DNA of 64,000 bases from Hymenopus coronatus (GCA_030762935.1 CM060883.1:31180501-31244500), one strand, 5' to 3'. Positions 1-9,530 are shown, numbered from the stretch's first letter. The notes: generated from the sequence alone by a model not told the origin. Numbers and translations are program-made.

Positions 1-222
1 GCATTTCATTTGTCATAAAATATCTTATACAAACGGTATTTTAATCAAAATCGTTAGAGCCATTTTTGAGAAAATCAACATTTTCGAAAAATTTTCCAAA
101 TAAAGGGTAACTTGCGGTGGGGAGTTTTCTTGAAAATCTTTGTATCGCATCATCGGAAGATGCTGAACTTAAATACCAGGTTTGATATTTGACCAACTTT
201 TCGTTTTTGAGCTATGCTGCGC
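1..222 (+). mobile_element. HLR copy, partial (middle to 3' part)
   Basis: Matches the HLR middle: the 'cgttagagccatttttgaga' block, the GGGTAACTTG..GGTGGGG block, the CTTAAATACCAGGTTTGATA hairpin region and 'ttttcgtttttgagctatgctg'. It is cut by the window start and stops before the microsatellite. No coding content. Confidence 0.85.
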
Positions 223-408
223 TTACTTTTTATACATTTTCGACCAGATTCGGAAGACGACGGTCGTAAATATACTTAATACAACTAGGTACTTAATATT
301 AATAAAATAAATAGCATTGAAACTTCAAATATTAAATAATATATTTTCCTCAGCATAAACGCATATTCAATTTCAAAGGGTTAAAAACTAACGTTCAAGA
401 AACATTTT

Positions 409-628
409 GCCCGACTGAGTAGTGTGGTGTCTGTTTCACATTCAACAGGTCGTGAGTTTGAATCTCGCTTAGGGTGAGTTACCCTGATAAGGTTTTTTTC
501 GGGGTTTTCCCTTATCCTGAGAAGACGAATGTCGAGTAACTTTAAGCTCCATGGCTCCATTTGAGCTTCATTTCACCAATTTCATTCACCGTCCGATATG
601 ACCAACCAGGTTAAAGGACGTTAGACTA
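409..628 (+). mobile_element. tRNA-derived SINE, family S3
   Basis: The tRNA-like head is at the left: GTAGTGTGGTGTCTG resembles a pol III A box and GTGAGTTTGAATCTCGC a B box. The family body follows: AGGGTGAGTTACC, a TTATCC/GGATAA-type stretch near CGGGGTTTTCCC, GAAGACGAATGTCGAGTAAC, and TTCACCAATTTCATTCACCG near the tail. The same body, reversed, recurs near 30275, 39906 and 51772. I rejected a functional tRNA because the acceptor stem is not formed. Confidence 0.8.
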
Positions 629-710
629 ATATATAGCATGCAATATATTTAACATATATTTATACGTTTATTTAACTCTTTAATTTCCATAATAATTAGT
701 GCCCTAACGA

Positions 711-1046
711 TACAGATGGAGATGCCATCCGGTCCCACCCACAAGCGCCGAGCCTTTCACAGAGGGGACCAAGCGTCAAAGCCCCGAAATCGGGTCTCGA
801 TGGAACGGTTCTGATGATGATGCCAGGATAAAGTCTTTAAAGTGCAAAAGCCACCATCAAGCCGCTACCTGCCGTGTCCTTCAAGCCTGAAACAGAAGAC
901 AAGGAAATGATGGGCAGGAAGATTCTAGGGTTGTGATGAATCTTCCCAGTATTCGCCTGACCACCCGGGAAGACCCTCTAAAAACCTATAGGTCAGGAAG
1001 GCTGGCTACAGGAATCGAACCCACTACCTCCCGAATGCGATTCTAC
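711..1046 (-). mobile_element. SINE-like repeat S8
   Basis: GC-richer island ending in an antisense B-box-like motif (GGAATCGAACCC) and CTCCCGAATGC. The same right-hand motifs (CCCGGGAA.ACTC, TAGGTCA/GGGTCAAGAAG, CCTCCCGAATGC) recur at 37915-38352. The pairing of the two copies supports a dispersed repeat. The left half is much diverged, so the limits are uncertain. Confidence 0.6.
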
Positions 1047-1135
1047 ACTTTATTGTGGTACACACATACAAACTATTCTTACTAAAGTTTCTTTTTCCAT
1101 ATTCAAAACCAATTTTTTAATTTAACACAGCAGAT

Positions 1136-1440
1136 TTTTACTTTCTCTAGCACGTATGTACATACTATGTACAAGATTTCACTGGAAATATATGTTTTGA
1201 GAACTCCTGAATCAAAAAAAGAACTTTTTTAGAAAAATCTCAGTGTGTGTGTGGGACTGTGGGAAACAACTCAAAAACGAAAAGTCTTTAAGTACCAAAC
1301 TCCCAAGGATATAGCATAAATAGTTTCAAGAAAATCACTTCACCCCAAGCTACCCTTTACATTGCAAAATGTTCGAAATAATTGTTTTTCTCCAAAATGG
1401 CTCTAAAGACTTTGAATAAAATTACCAGATATTAAATACA
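1136..1440 (-). mobile_element. HLR copy, 3' half, reverse
   Basis: Reads TTTTTACTTTCTCTAG, a GTACAT palindrome remnant, TTTCACTGGAAATATATGTT, GTGTGTGTG, AACTCAAAAACGAAAAGTC, ACCCCAAGCTACCCTTTACA and AAAATGGCTCTAAAGA. It is the left part of a segment duplicated at 2998-3333 and ends where the S1 SINE begins. Confidence 0.85.
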
Positions 1441-1716
1441 TGAAATGGAGTTTTGTTTATGGACGCTCTTTAACTGATGTGGTTCTCAGCATCCCATTCT
1501 ATAATGAGCGTGAAAGATTGCTTAGTTTTGCTCAGAGGCCTCTTTATCAGGCTTGAAGATGGCCTAAATCTACAACAAGGGACCAACGGCTTTGCTTCCC
1601 TTCCGAAGCAGGTCATGCTAAGGATTTTTACGCCCAAGAAATCCATCGTCCTACGCCGGGTTTTGAACCCGCGACCGTTGGTATGTAAAGTTAGCATGTT
1701 AACCATTACACCACGT
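1441..1716 (-). mobile_element. tRNA-derived SINE, family S1
   Basis: Reverse-strand S1. The tail end is GTTTATGGACGCTCTTTAAC. The body has GCTCAGAGGCCTCTTTATCA and CTTCCCTTCCGAAGCAGGTC. The head at the right has antisense B box GGGTTTTGAACCCGCGACC and antisense A box CATGTTAACCATTACACCAC. S1 is the commonest SINE here. Open frames of 78-115 codons across S1 copies in both directions are by-products of the conserved, GC-rich body. Confidence 0.88.
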
Positions 1717-1746
1717 ATTCGTTTAGTTGTTTTTTCACACAAACTG

Positions 1747-2015
1747 TAACAGGAGTTGGATAGGTAGAGTCACACTGAAAAATTCAATGCCATAGCTGGG
1801 ATGTGAACCACGGATCTCCTGGTCTCTAGACGGTTGCTGTACCATTGAGCTACCCCGGCAACATACCGGCATACCATTGAACGTGCGAGTCAGTTGAGAA
1901 ATTCAATTCTATGCCTGTATGTCGCCATGACAGCTAAGTGGTAGAGCGACCGGCTAGAGATCGGGAGATTCTTGGTTCAAATCCCGGATATGGCTGAGAC
2001 TATTTCTGTCTGACT
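1747..2015. repeat. Inverted pair of tRNA-like S9 units
   Basis: Left arm (about 1747-1860): GGATAGGTAGAGTC, GATGTGAACCACGGATC, CATTGAGCTAC. Right arm (about 1920-2020): GACAGCTAAGTGGTAGAGCG, GGTTCAAATCCCGG, TGACTCTACCGTTCC. Reverse-complementing the right arm gives the left arm's order with scattered mismatches, so the DNA can fold back. The right arm has recognisable A-box (AAGTGGTAGAGCGACC) and B-box (GGTTCAAATCC) motifs. Related sequence occurs at 38545-38790 and 49900-50200. Confidence 0.65.
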
Positions 2016-2038
2016 CTACCGTTCCAAGGTATTGTAAC

Positions 2039-2803
2039 AAAAATTCGATGTCAGAATTTCACCGGCAATATAAGTTTTGAGGACTCCTGAGTCCGAAAAA
2101 TGTATTTTTAGAAAAAGATCCTTGTGAGGGTGTGTGAGTCTGTGGACAGCATAGCTGAAAAACGAAACGACCGTTAAATATCAAACTTGGTATTTATGTT
2201 TAGTATCTTCCAACGATGCGACACGAGAATTTTCTTGAAAATCTCTTCCCCCACGCAAACTACCCTTTATAAAGATTTTTTTTTAATTTTGATTTTCTCA
2301 AAAACGTCGCTAAAGACTTTGATTAAAATACCGTATATTAAACATAAATAAAAAGCGTGTCTTGAATTTTCTGGTTATAGTCTCTGAAGAGCTATTTATT
2401 CTGGATGAGTTTTAAATTTTGCAGAACGATTAAATCGTAAGATCTCGTTAGAATACATAATTTATGTCATATAGATTTTTCTTGTAGAGTTGACCGATTT
2501 AGAAACTATTCCTTGTTATTGATTTCAATTCTAAACTACTTAGTTTTTCTCAAACGAGACGAAGCGAAGCGAATCGCTTTCAGTTGTTTAACATAGCAAC
2601 CAGCTTTTAAAATATTCGACTGTCATTTTACTGCGATGTGTTCGCTTATTTTCATTTTATTTACAAGAAAGCAAGTAATAAGACTATTCTGTTAATGCTT
2701 ATCTCCATTAGCATGATGTAAGTAAAAGAATACTCTTTTGTAAGAATAGTTTGTACATGGAATAGCTATAGAAAGTTATGTGATTGGAACACATCAAAGT
2801 TTT
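2039..2803 (-). mobile_element. HLR copy, nearly full length, reverse
   Basis: Starts just inside the 3' palindrome (AAATTCGATGTCAGAATTTC), runs through the TATCAAACTTGGTA hairpin block, CGCAAACTACCCTTTA, CTCTGAAGAGCTATTTATTC and CTTGTTATTGATTTCA. It ends at the 5' terminus as GAAAGTTATGTGATTGGAAC ACATC. The terminal palindrome is missing on the left. Confidence 0.85.
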
Positions 2804-2997
2804 CTATTTTAGTAACCTTGTCCTGAGTCTGGCCTTGATATGTGTAAATCAGGAGGCATCGCGTGCTTCATAAAAATGTTCCTGACCCAAATTCATTTGC
2901 TCTGATACCTCCGAGATATTATCTTTATTTGAGGAACAATGTCACTGGTTGCCGTTTATGCATGCCACAGATTCTTCTGTTTTTTTTACTTTCTGTA

Positions 2998-3333
2998 TTT
3001 TTACTTTCTCTAGCACGGATGTATTTTATATAGAGAAGGTAATATATTCCATAAAAAATTCAACACCGAGATTTCACTGGAAATATATGTTTTGAGAACC
3101 CCTGAATAAAAAAAAACTTTTTTAGAAAAATCTCAGTGTGTGTGTGACTGTGGGCAACAAAACTCAAAAACGAAAAGTCGTTAAGTACCAAACTCCCAAG
3201 GATATAGCACAAATAGTTTCAAGAAAATAACTTCACCCCAAGCTACCCTTTACATTGCAAAATGTTCGAAATAATTGTTTTTCTCCAAAATGGCTCTAAA
3301 GACTTTGAATGAAATTACCAGATATTAAATACA
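2998..3333 (-). mobile_element. HLR copy, 3' half, reverse (interrupted by S1)
   Basis: Near-identical to 1136-1440. With 3618-4088 it forms a full HLR split by the S1 SINE at 3334-3617. The flanks carry an approximate target-site duplication: ATATTAAATAC at 3322-3332 and ATATTAAAAATAC at 3620-3632, a position that in uninterrupted copies is one continuous block. Confidence 0.88.
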
Positions 3334-3617
3334 TGAAATGGAGTTTTGTTTATGGACGCTCTTTAACTGATGTGGTTCTCAGCATCCCATTCTGTACTGA
3401 GCGTGAAAGATTGCTTAGTTTTGCTCAGCTGCCTCTTTATCAGGCTTGAAGATGGCGTAAATCTACGACAAGGGACCAACGGCTTTACTTCCCTTCCGAA
3501 GCAGGTCATGCTAAGGATTTTTACGCCCAAGAAATCCATCGTCCTACGCCGGGTTTTGAACCCGCGACCGTTAGTATGTAAAGCTAGCATGTTAACCATT
3601 ACACCACGGAGGGCGAC
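3334..3617 (-). mobile_element. S1 SINE inserted in HLR
   Basis: Full S1 in reverse: tail GAGTTTTGTTTATGGACGCT, body CTTCCCTTCCGAAGCAGGTC, antisense B box GGGTTTTGAACCCGCGACC, antisense A box GTTAACCATTACACCACG and terminal GAGGGCGAC. It interrupts an HLR and was then duplicated with part of that HLR to 1441-1716, or the reverse. Confidence 0.88.
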
Positions 3618-4088
3618 TTATATTAAAAATACACACATTACAAATAAAATGTATATATTGAATTTCCTCTTTATTCTGGAAGAGTTTTGAATATCTGGTA
3701 AAGCGTAATAGATAGACAATTGTTGATTTCGTAAAACTCACAATTTCCTTTACGATTTTACTGGGGAGATAAAATTTACATATATTCCTTGTTATTGGTT
3801 TCAATTAAAAAATACTTATACTTTCCTCAAGTGGGAAGTCTATCGTGATTCTTTTGTTTTACTCCGGGTCATGCAAAGAAGAAAATTTCAATGTCATTCG
3901 CTTTTAAAAATGTTGACTGTCACTTTAGCCTAATGTATTCCCTCCTAGTTATAAGGAACTAAGTAATACGTTGACTCTATTAAAGCTTATCTCGAGTAGC
4001 CTGTAGTAGAAAGAAGAAGACTATTTTGTAAAAGGTTTGTTTGTAGCACAGCTGAGAAAGTCATGTGAATGGAACATATTAGATTTTT
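3618..4088 (-). mobile_element. HLR copy, 5' half, reverse
   Basis: Continuation of the copy at 2998-3333: CTTTATTCTGGAAGAGTTTT, CTTGTTATTGGTTTCAATT, ACTTTAGCCTAATGTATTCC, ending GAGAAAGTCATGTGAATGGA ACATATTAGATTTTT at the 5' terminus. Confidence 0.88.
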
Positions 4089-4100
4089 TCTCTTTCTATT

Positions 4101-4250
4101 CGTGACCGACCTAATTGACCCATGTGTTTTATTGTTGGTTTTCCCGGATCACCAGGGATTGCTGGGTAGATTTCTTCCATCCCTCAGTTCTCCTGCCCCT
4201 CCTTTTTATTGCCATTTTATTTATTCTTCATCCCTTTGGTCTCTTTCAAG
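4101..4250 (+). mobile_element. S7 SINE body fragment
   Basis: Shares the order CCTAATTGACCCA, GGGTTTT/TGTTTT, CTGGGTAGATTTCTTCCAT and TCATCCC..TGG with the fuller S7 copy at 8171-8480. The tRNA-like head is absent. Confidence 0.55.
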
Positions 4251-4282
4251 GAAAGAGTCTCCTTTAGAAAGAGATTAGATTA

Positions 4283-4301
4283 GTGTGTGTGTGTGTGTGT
4301 G
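4283..4301. repeat. (GT)n microsatellite
   Basis: About nine GT units. Confidence 0.9.
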
Positions 4302-4370
4302 AACACGATTAATGGTCCTATCCGTCCCTATCCTACTCCTATGGTCCCTGGGTTAAATTCATCATCCTTC

Positions 4371-4484
4371 ATGTCCGCAAGATGAGATTTCGTCCTTTAG
4401 TGCCATCTATGGGCGATGACTTCATCCCTCGTCACGATATGTGCATACAGTGGAGAATTCGAGAACTAGAAATTTCCTGATCAA
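4371..4484. repeat. Dispersed ~110-bp repeat, copy 1
   Basis: TGTCCGCAAGATGAGATTTC, TAGTGCCATCTATGGGCGAT and ATCCCTCGTCACGATATG match 5845-5958 (GCGTCCGCAAGACGTGATTT, CAGTGCCATCTGAGGGCGAC, ATCCCTCGACACAATGAC) in the same order. In the second copy this block is the tail of an S1-headed element. Confidence 0.7.
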
Positions 4485-4618
4485 GAAACCTCTGTAATGG
4501 TGGTTCCATATACGCCGCCATGGCGTCATGGCGCCATCAACACCAGCACCACCACCACCACACCTACTGCTACAACAACCAATACCACTATTACTACTTC
4601 CACCAGTATTACTACAAT

Positions 4619-4620
4619 AA

Positions 4621-4681
<61 letters not shown>
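4619..4681. repeat. (AAT)n microsatellite
   Basis: About 20 AAT units following a CAC/TAC-rich stretch. The open frames across it (poly-Ile one way, poly-Tyr the other) are artefacts of the repeat. Confidence 0.97.
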
Positions 4682-4729
4682 GGCGACAATCTTTCTATAC
4701 ATTAAGATAAACGTTCTATCCACCCAGCA

Positions 4730-4979
4730 GGAGTAGATAATGTTTTTCCCCCGTTTTTACCACTCTGGCACCGCAGGTGATGACACCGATAATACATGGA
4801 ATGAAGATGGTGTACCGGTGGAATACGATGTTGGGGGGAGGGGGGAACTGGAGAACAAGGAGAAAAACCGCCCTGCGCCACTTTGTCCACCACAAATCCC
4901 ACATTCGGTCACCTGGGAGCGAAATCGGTCCGCCTGGATGATAGGCGAGTGGTTTAACCGCTCGGCCACGGCGCGGTCC
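4730..4979 (-). mobile_element. tRNA-derived SINE, family S2, with TSD
   Basis: S2 in reverse. Body: GGCACCGCAGGTGATGACAC, ACATGGAATGAAGATGG, CGCCACTTTGTCCACCACAA. Head: antisense tRNA-like AGGCGAGTGGTTTAACCGCT CGGCCACGGCGCGG. A perfect 10-bp duplication CCACCCAGCA lies at 4720-4729 and 4980-4989. Other S2 copies are near 16283, 27915, 42372 and 47080. Confidence 0.88.
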
Positions 4980-5172
4980 CCACCCAGCACGCAGAGTTCT
5001 ACAAGAATGACCAAATAGTTGCTAAAATTTACTCTTATGAAGTTGCTTCATTTTTCCACAGCTTTGTAACAAAAAATCTTACGTTCCACAGTATCAACAC
5101 TGCATCTATTCTGTAACCCTTGGGGGTGGGGAAATAAGAATTATACCTTTTTCTTGTTTCTATATTGACTAG

Positions 5173-5374
5173 TTCATGGAATGAAAAGTTTAGAGGAACT
5201 CAAGATCACTTTTCCTGTCAGAGGCCACAAGAAAACAAGGGCATCATAAATCAGGAGACTCATTTGGACATTCCTTCTGGATGGAATCAAGTTAATAATA
5301 ATGCAATCACAAAACCAACTCCATTCTTAAAGATTGAAGTCCATCGAAATCTTGTACATACTTGGACAACTTAA
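5173..5374 (+). CDS. Candidate 3'-terminal exon, unknown protein
   Basis: I do not recognise the product. A strong acceptor-like sequence ends at 5172: a pyrimidine-rich tract (CCTTTTTCTTGTTTCTAT) then TTGACTAG. From 5174 one frame reads 66 codons to a TAA at 5372-5374. The peptide is polar (rich in N, Q, T, E, H) and does not look like translated HLR or SINE; it includes DIPSGWNQVNNNAITKPTPF. The interval lies between repeats and is less AT-rich than its flanks. After the stop another frame stays fairly open to about 5600, so this could be a decayed coding region or a last exon with its 3' UTR. No upstream exon could be assigned. Confidence 0.3.
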
Positions 5375-5634
5375 ATAAGGACTCTATACAGAAAAAATGT
5401 CCCTTCCAAACCAGACCTGTGGTTGAGATGTTGATCTCTAGTGAATCCCAAAAACAATGAACCTCAGGAATTCATATAGCTGTCAGTGGTGACGACATTC
5501 AGAAAAACTGGTTTGCAGTGAATCAACCCAGAAATTTGCCCACGGGCAGTGACGTAGAAAATGTGGTTGCTAATGATGCATTTCCAAATGCGACGTCTTG
5601 AAGAAAAGTATTTTTATTGTTGTTTTATTTTAAT
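5375..5634. other. Coding-like or 3'-UTR sequence, unassigned
   Basis: No known repeat recognised. A frame offset from the preceding candidate exon reads IHIAVSGDDIQKNWFAVNQP-like peptide near 5468-5580, with one stop upstream. It may be a frameshifted continuation of that exon or an untranslated region. Confidence 0.3.
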
Positions 5635-5958
5635 GTCGCCCTCCGAGGTATAGTGGTTACCATACTAGTCTCTAAACTCCAAGATTGCAGGTTCAAACCT
5701 GGCGAGGGTGATGGAATTTTGGACGCAAAATTTTTAGCATGGCTTCCTCGGAAGTGAAGTAAAGCTAGAGGTCTCGTATAATGTTTATTTACAGTAAAAG
5801 AACCCCATTACTGGAGAGAAGCAGGTTCCTGGGCAAATTTCGCGTCCGCAAGACGTGATTTTATCCTACAGTGCCATCTGAGGGCGACGAGCTGATCCCT
5901 CGACACAATGACGCATAGCGGCGAACTCACGAACTATACATTTATATCCGATCATGGA
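5635..5958 (+). mobile_element. S1-headed SINE with variant tail
   Basis: Head GTCGCCCTCCGAGGTATAGT GGTTACC (A box) and GCAGGTTCAAACCTGG (B box), then TTTTTAGCATGGCTTCCTCG typical of S1. The tail changes to a block shared with 4371-4484. It could be a chimaera or a separate S1 subfamily. Confidence 0.7.
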
Positions 5959-6170
5959 AAAATCATAACGATGCCATTTGCTCCACTAATAAGATACAGG
6001 AATACTCTCTCTCTCTCTTTATTTTAATAACACCAAACACCGTTTTTCATATTTACATTTAATTGATTAATACTATCGACATTGATCGTTTTTTCATCCT
6101 AAAATTGTAATAAGCAAAATGATATGTTCATTATAACAATATACACAGAATGTTATATGTAACCCAAGTA

Positions 6171-6816
6171 GAAAAATTGATGTGTTCAATTCACACGACT
6201 TTCTCTACCTGCTTTGCCAACAAAACTTATTACATAGCATTAGTCGTTTTTCTACTTCATTTAATCGAGCCTAATATTAGCAGAGTGGTCTTTTTACATA
6301 GTTTCTTATAAGTAGAAGTGAACTAAGGGAATATACTAGGCTAAATCGATATTAAAATGTTTTTAAAGTATTGCTCTGTGATTGTCATTGAAATTCGCTT
6401 CTTTCATGGCCAGGAGTAAAACAAAATAAACACGGACGACTTTCTATTTGAGATAAGTATACATATTTTAAAATTTAAATTAATAACAAGGAATAGCTCA
6501 GAAATGGCTAGCTTTACAACAAAAATGTATGGGACATAAGTTGTGTGCTTTGGCGAGATCTACATTGTTTGTGTTGTAAGATTTTGTCTACCTCTTACAG
6601 TTTACTAGTTATGGAAAATGTATTCAGAATGAAAAGGACTTCAGAGAATACTCCTAGTAAATTCATTTTGTCACGTAAATAGCTCTTTAATATGCGCTAT
6701 TTTAATAAACATCGTTAAAGCTATTTTTGAAACATATTCGAAAATGTTTCGATTTAAAGGGTAGTTCGGAGTGGGAGATTTTCTTGAAAATCTTCGTGTC
6801 GCATCCTTGAGAAATA
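6171..6816 (+). mobile_element. HLR copy, 5' part (split by S5)
   Basis: Starts GATGTGTTCAATTCACACGA CTTTCTCTAC, then AAGTAGAAGTGAACTAAGGG AATATACTAGGCTAAA, ACAAGGAATAGCTCAG and AGGGTAGTTCGGAGTGGGA. It continues at 7137 after the S5 insertion. Confidence 0.88.
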
Positions 6817-7136
6817 ATAACTATAATAACTCCATCCATGGCACGACAGCTCTCAAGGAATCGCCCGGCCGCTGCGTCCTCCATCTCGGTCCAGGACAGA
6901 CGTCATAGATAGGGTGCAGTATTGGAGGGTTAATGCGGTCCGGTTAATGCGGTCCGGTTAATGCGGCCCTCTTGACCTGGAGCCGCTACTTCTCCATCAA
7001 GTAGCTCCTCAATTGGCCCCCCCCAGGGACCTTTGAGGCTGAGTGCACCCCGGATCAGGTTTCCCAGTGGGGGGAAAATCCCCACGCCGGGACCGGGAAT
7101 CGAACACAGGTCTCCCGCTTGGCAAGTAGCTGCGCT
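6817..7136 (-). mobile_element. tRNA-derived SINE, family S5, with TSD
   Basis: Inserted in an HLR. ATCCTTGAGAAATA (6803-6816) and ATCCTTGAGAGATA (7137-7150) flank it, 13 of 14 identical. The head lies at the right: antisense B box GGGAATCGAACACAGG and antisense A-box-like AAGTAGCTGCGCTAT. The tail at the left is a short (ATA/ACT)n stretch. A triplicated TTAATGCGGTCCGG lies inside at about 6931-6966. GC is much higher than in the host HLR. Only copy seen. Confidence 0.85.
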
Positions 7137-7363
7137 ATCCTTGAGAGATACTAAACTTAAATACCAAGTTTTGTTTAACGGACTTTTCGTTTTTGAGTTA
7201 TGTTGCTCGGTCACACACATACACACAGACACGCACACATCCAGATCTTTTTTTCTAAAAATGATGTTTTATTCAGGCGTCCTGAAAACACGTATCTACG
7301 GCAAAATCTCAGAATCGATTCTTCTATTTATTATGCTGTACGTACATTGTACGTAAAGTAATA
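7137..7363 (+). mobile_element. HLR copy, 3' part
   Basis: Continuation of 6171-6816: CTTAAATACCAAGTTTTGTT, CGGACTTTTCGTTTTTGAG, a short CA/GACA tract, TTTTTCTAAAAATG, and a GTACGTACATTGTACGTAAA terminal palindrome. Confidence 0.88.
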
Positions 7364-7849
7364 AATTGTAAAGTAATAAATGTCGTAAAGAAAGTAGTAA
7401 AATGTGACTTTTCTGGTGGTTTTTGCGATTTTGACGTCCTTTGACTAGCTCTTATTCATGTTGATAGATAAACATAACCATTTTGCTTCATAAGTAGTCA
7501 TATAAGCTTTGCTATTTCACATTCTCTTGTTACTGGCTACTGTTTATGTTTCCGACTGTCGTTAATGACTACATATAGCTTATGTTAATGCTTAATTTTC
7601 ATTGTAACGTGCCGTTACTAGACAAGCAAGTTTTGGCACAGTGTGGAACAAAGCTGTTTGGTTTGGATGGCCTACTGTGGCTATTAGCCTTTCGAATATG
7701 AAAATTTAACCAGAGCTTGTCACGTAAGAGGCCTCTGTTTGAGCCTGCCATAAATTACCTGCCTGTTTGTGTAATGCTTCCCATGATAGTGTTAAATACG
7801 CTGTCGTTAATCATGATTTATACACCCTTTGTTAAACTGCCCCAACACA
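7364..7849. other. Unassigned AT-rich sequence
   Basis: No gene or recognised mobile element. A short motif (GTG/GCGGAACAAAGC) occurs at about 7642 and again near 7886, suggesting a decayed repeat. Confidence 0.4.
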
Positions 7850-7965
7850 GGTGCTTATTGTATTCCATCACGTCCTTGCATAGGTGCGGAACAAAGCATA
7901 GGGAAAAAAAGCAAGCGGGAATAGAACCACGGACCGTGAACCGACACGGGATATAGCTACAAGGA
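7850..7965 (-). mobile_element. Possible tRNA-like SINE head
   Basis: Contains antisense GGGAATAGAACCACGG (B-box-like on the minus strand) and GGGATATAGCTAC. Single copy here, no TSD found, so identity is tentative. Confidence 0.3.
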
Positions 7966-8170
7966 ATGTATCCAACTTCGCTTACAAAAGAAACCCATTT
8001 TAGCAGAGGAGAACGTTTTCGAATCACTCGGATGAGTAAATTATTTGCTGCAAGAGCTTTTAATGCGACCTTTGGTTTAAAAGCAAGGCATTCGAAGAAA
8101 ATTCCAAGGTTTTCTCTATTCAGAGAGCTATGCAGCTTTCTAAAATACTTCTAATTTGTGCTTAAGGTTC

Positions 8171-8480
8171 TGAGCAGCTCAGATGGCTTCGTCTGTGGCC
8201 CGAATTCGTCCGGGTTCACTTCCCGTGGCCAGTCTAATTGACCCAAGGGTTTTAGGGGGTTTGCTCGTGTCGCTAGGCGAATACTGGGTAGGTTTCTTTC
8301 ATGCCCTCCATGTCGTTTCTATTGTCATCGCATTCATTCCTCATCCCGTTGGCTTATTTCAGGGTTGGAAATGTCGATGATGGTGTTCGGTGCGGTGTGA
8401 CAAGGAAAGAGGATTTTTGAGTAAATATCTCGGTCCCCCAATTTCGGCTGGTTGCCGAGATGTCGCTCCTACCGGTGGCA
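8171..8480 (+). mobile_element. SINE-like repeat S7
   Basis: Head CAGCTCAGATGGCTTCGTC (A-box-like) and CGTCCGGGTTCACTTCCCG (B-box-like), then CTAATTGACCCAAGGGTTTT and TACTGGGTAGGTTTCTTTCA, which recur at 4101-4250. Higher GC than surroundings. Ends near CACCGG-like TACCGGTGGCATTGGACCC. Confidence 0.65.
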
Positions 8481-8631
8481 TTGGACCCTATTGTGTATTT
8501 GATTTAACTTGAAATATGTTAAGTAGAAAGAGATAGCAATACATTCCATAGGACAGTTAAAAATCCTTAACTGTCTAATCTCAAAATCAGGGATACATTA
8601 AACATAAAATTATAAAGAGAATATGACTCAC

Positions 8632-8722
8632 CGTTCCATGGTCGCTGTTTTCCAACATTCGCTTGAAGCAAAACGAAAGCAAGCGAAGCAAGACCGGCGA
8701 AGGATATCACCATATTTTCCAT
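8632..8722 (-). CDS. Candidate first coding exon with signal peptide
   Basis: On the minus strand an ATG at 8722 opens 30 codons plus one base and runs into an excellent donor site: exon ..AACG, then GTGAGT at 8631-8626. The peptide starts MENMVISFAGLASLAFVLLQ, which has the polar N-terminus and hydrophobic core of a secretory signal, followed by a small polar stretch ending RPWN. An upstream in-frame ATG at 8761 would add a second hydrophobic stretch. The interval matches no repeat in this window. Inference: first coding exon of a secreted or membrane protein with a phase-1 intron. Later exons, expected below 8600, were not found; the family is unknown. Confidence 0.4.
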
Positions 8723-9297
8723 ATTTAATTTCCAAAACACCAGTAGAATTGGTAACAACATAAGTACAACTGATACTGAGAGAGTAATAGGCAGTGAAGG
8801 ATGACTGTAGTAGGGTTTTCCAGCCCCTTGACAGTCATGCCCCCCCCCATCTCCCAGACCAGTCAGGTAGCAGAAGAATGGTCATGTTTCAACATAAAAT
8901 AACATGTTTCAACACGTATAAAATAAAAAATAAAACGAAATCTGTATATAATTACTTAAACCAGGGCTAATTTGACAGATTTTTAATATTTATCTCACCT
9001 TAGAACCTTCTTCGCTACAAGTTACTCAAGACTTCCTATCAAATGGTTTCCTCTACAATCTCGAAATGTAGCTATGTTCTCAGTAACGGACGTAAATTGA
9101 CGTCTAGAAAACTTTTTCTTTGCTTGAGAGAAAATAAGAACTTCAAAACATTGCAGATGTATATTTATATATTAGCCTCAAAGAAAAAGGACGCTCAATG
9201 GCCAAGAAAGTAGACAAAAGCGGTTCTTGTGAAAACACTACAACACGAAATATTGTGTTCTAGCTATTTTTATGTAGTAGCAATGTGTTCTGACATA
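8723..9297. other. Unassigned; candidate upstream region
   Basis: No repeat recognised. It lies upstream of the minus-strand signal-peptide-like exon and could hold its 5' UTR or promoter. A C8 run lies near 8841. I saw no convincing TATA or initiator. Confidence 0.3.
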
Positions 9298-9530
9298 TAA
9301 AAATCGGATGTGTTTCATTCACATTACTTTCTCCAGCTGTTCTACAAACAAACTTCTTACAAAAGATGATGCTTCTTTCTGCTCGAGAATAAGCTAATCG
9401 AGATAAGATTTACCAGAAGGGTTTTATAGATATAAGGGAAACAAGGGAATGCACTAGGCTAAAGTGATAGTCAAGTGCCTTAAAAGCTGTCGCTATGCGA
9501 TTGTCATTATAATTCCCTTCTTTGCGTGTT
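9298..9530 (+). mobile_element. HLR copy, 5' part (split by S6)
   Basis: AAAAATCGGATGTGTTTCAT TCACATTACTTTCTCC, then CAAGGGAATGCACTAGGCTA AAG. Interrupted at 9531 and resumes at 9780. Confidence 0.88.

Noticed and set aside
1926..1995. A functional tRNA gene
   Set aside because: A-box and B-box motifs are present but the fold is part of an inverted S9 pair and the acceptor stem does not pair.
4520..4723. Open frames with poly-Ile, poly-Tyr and His/Tyr-rich peptide
   Set aside because: They are translations of the (AAT)n tract and its CAC/TAC-rich flank.
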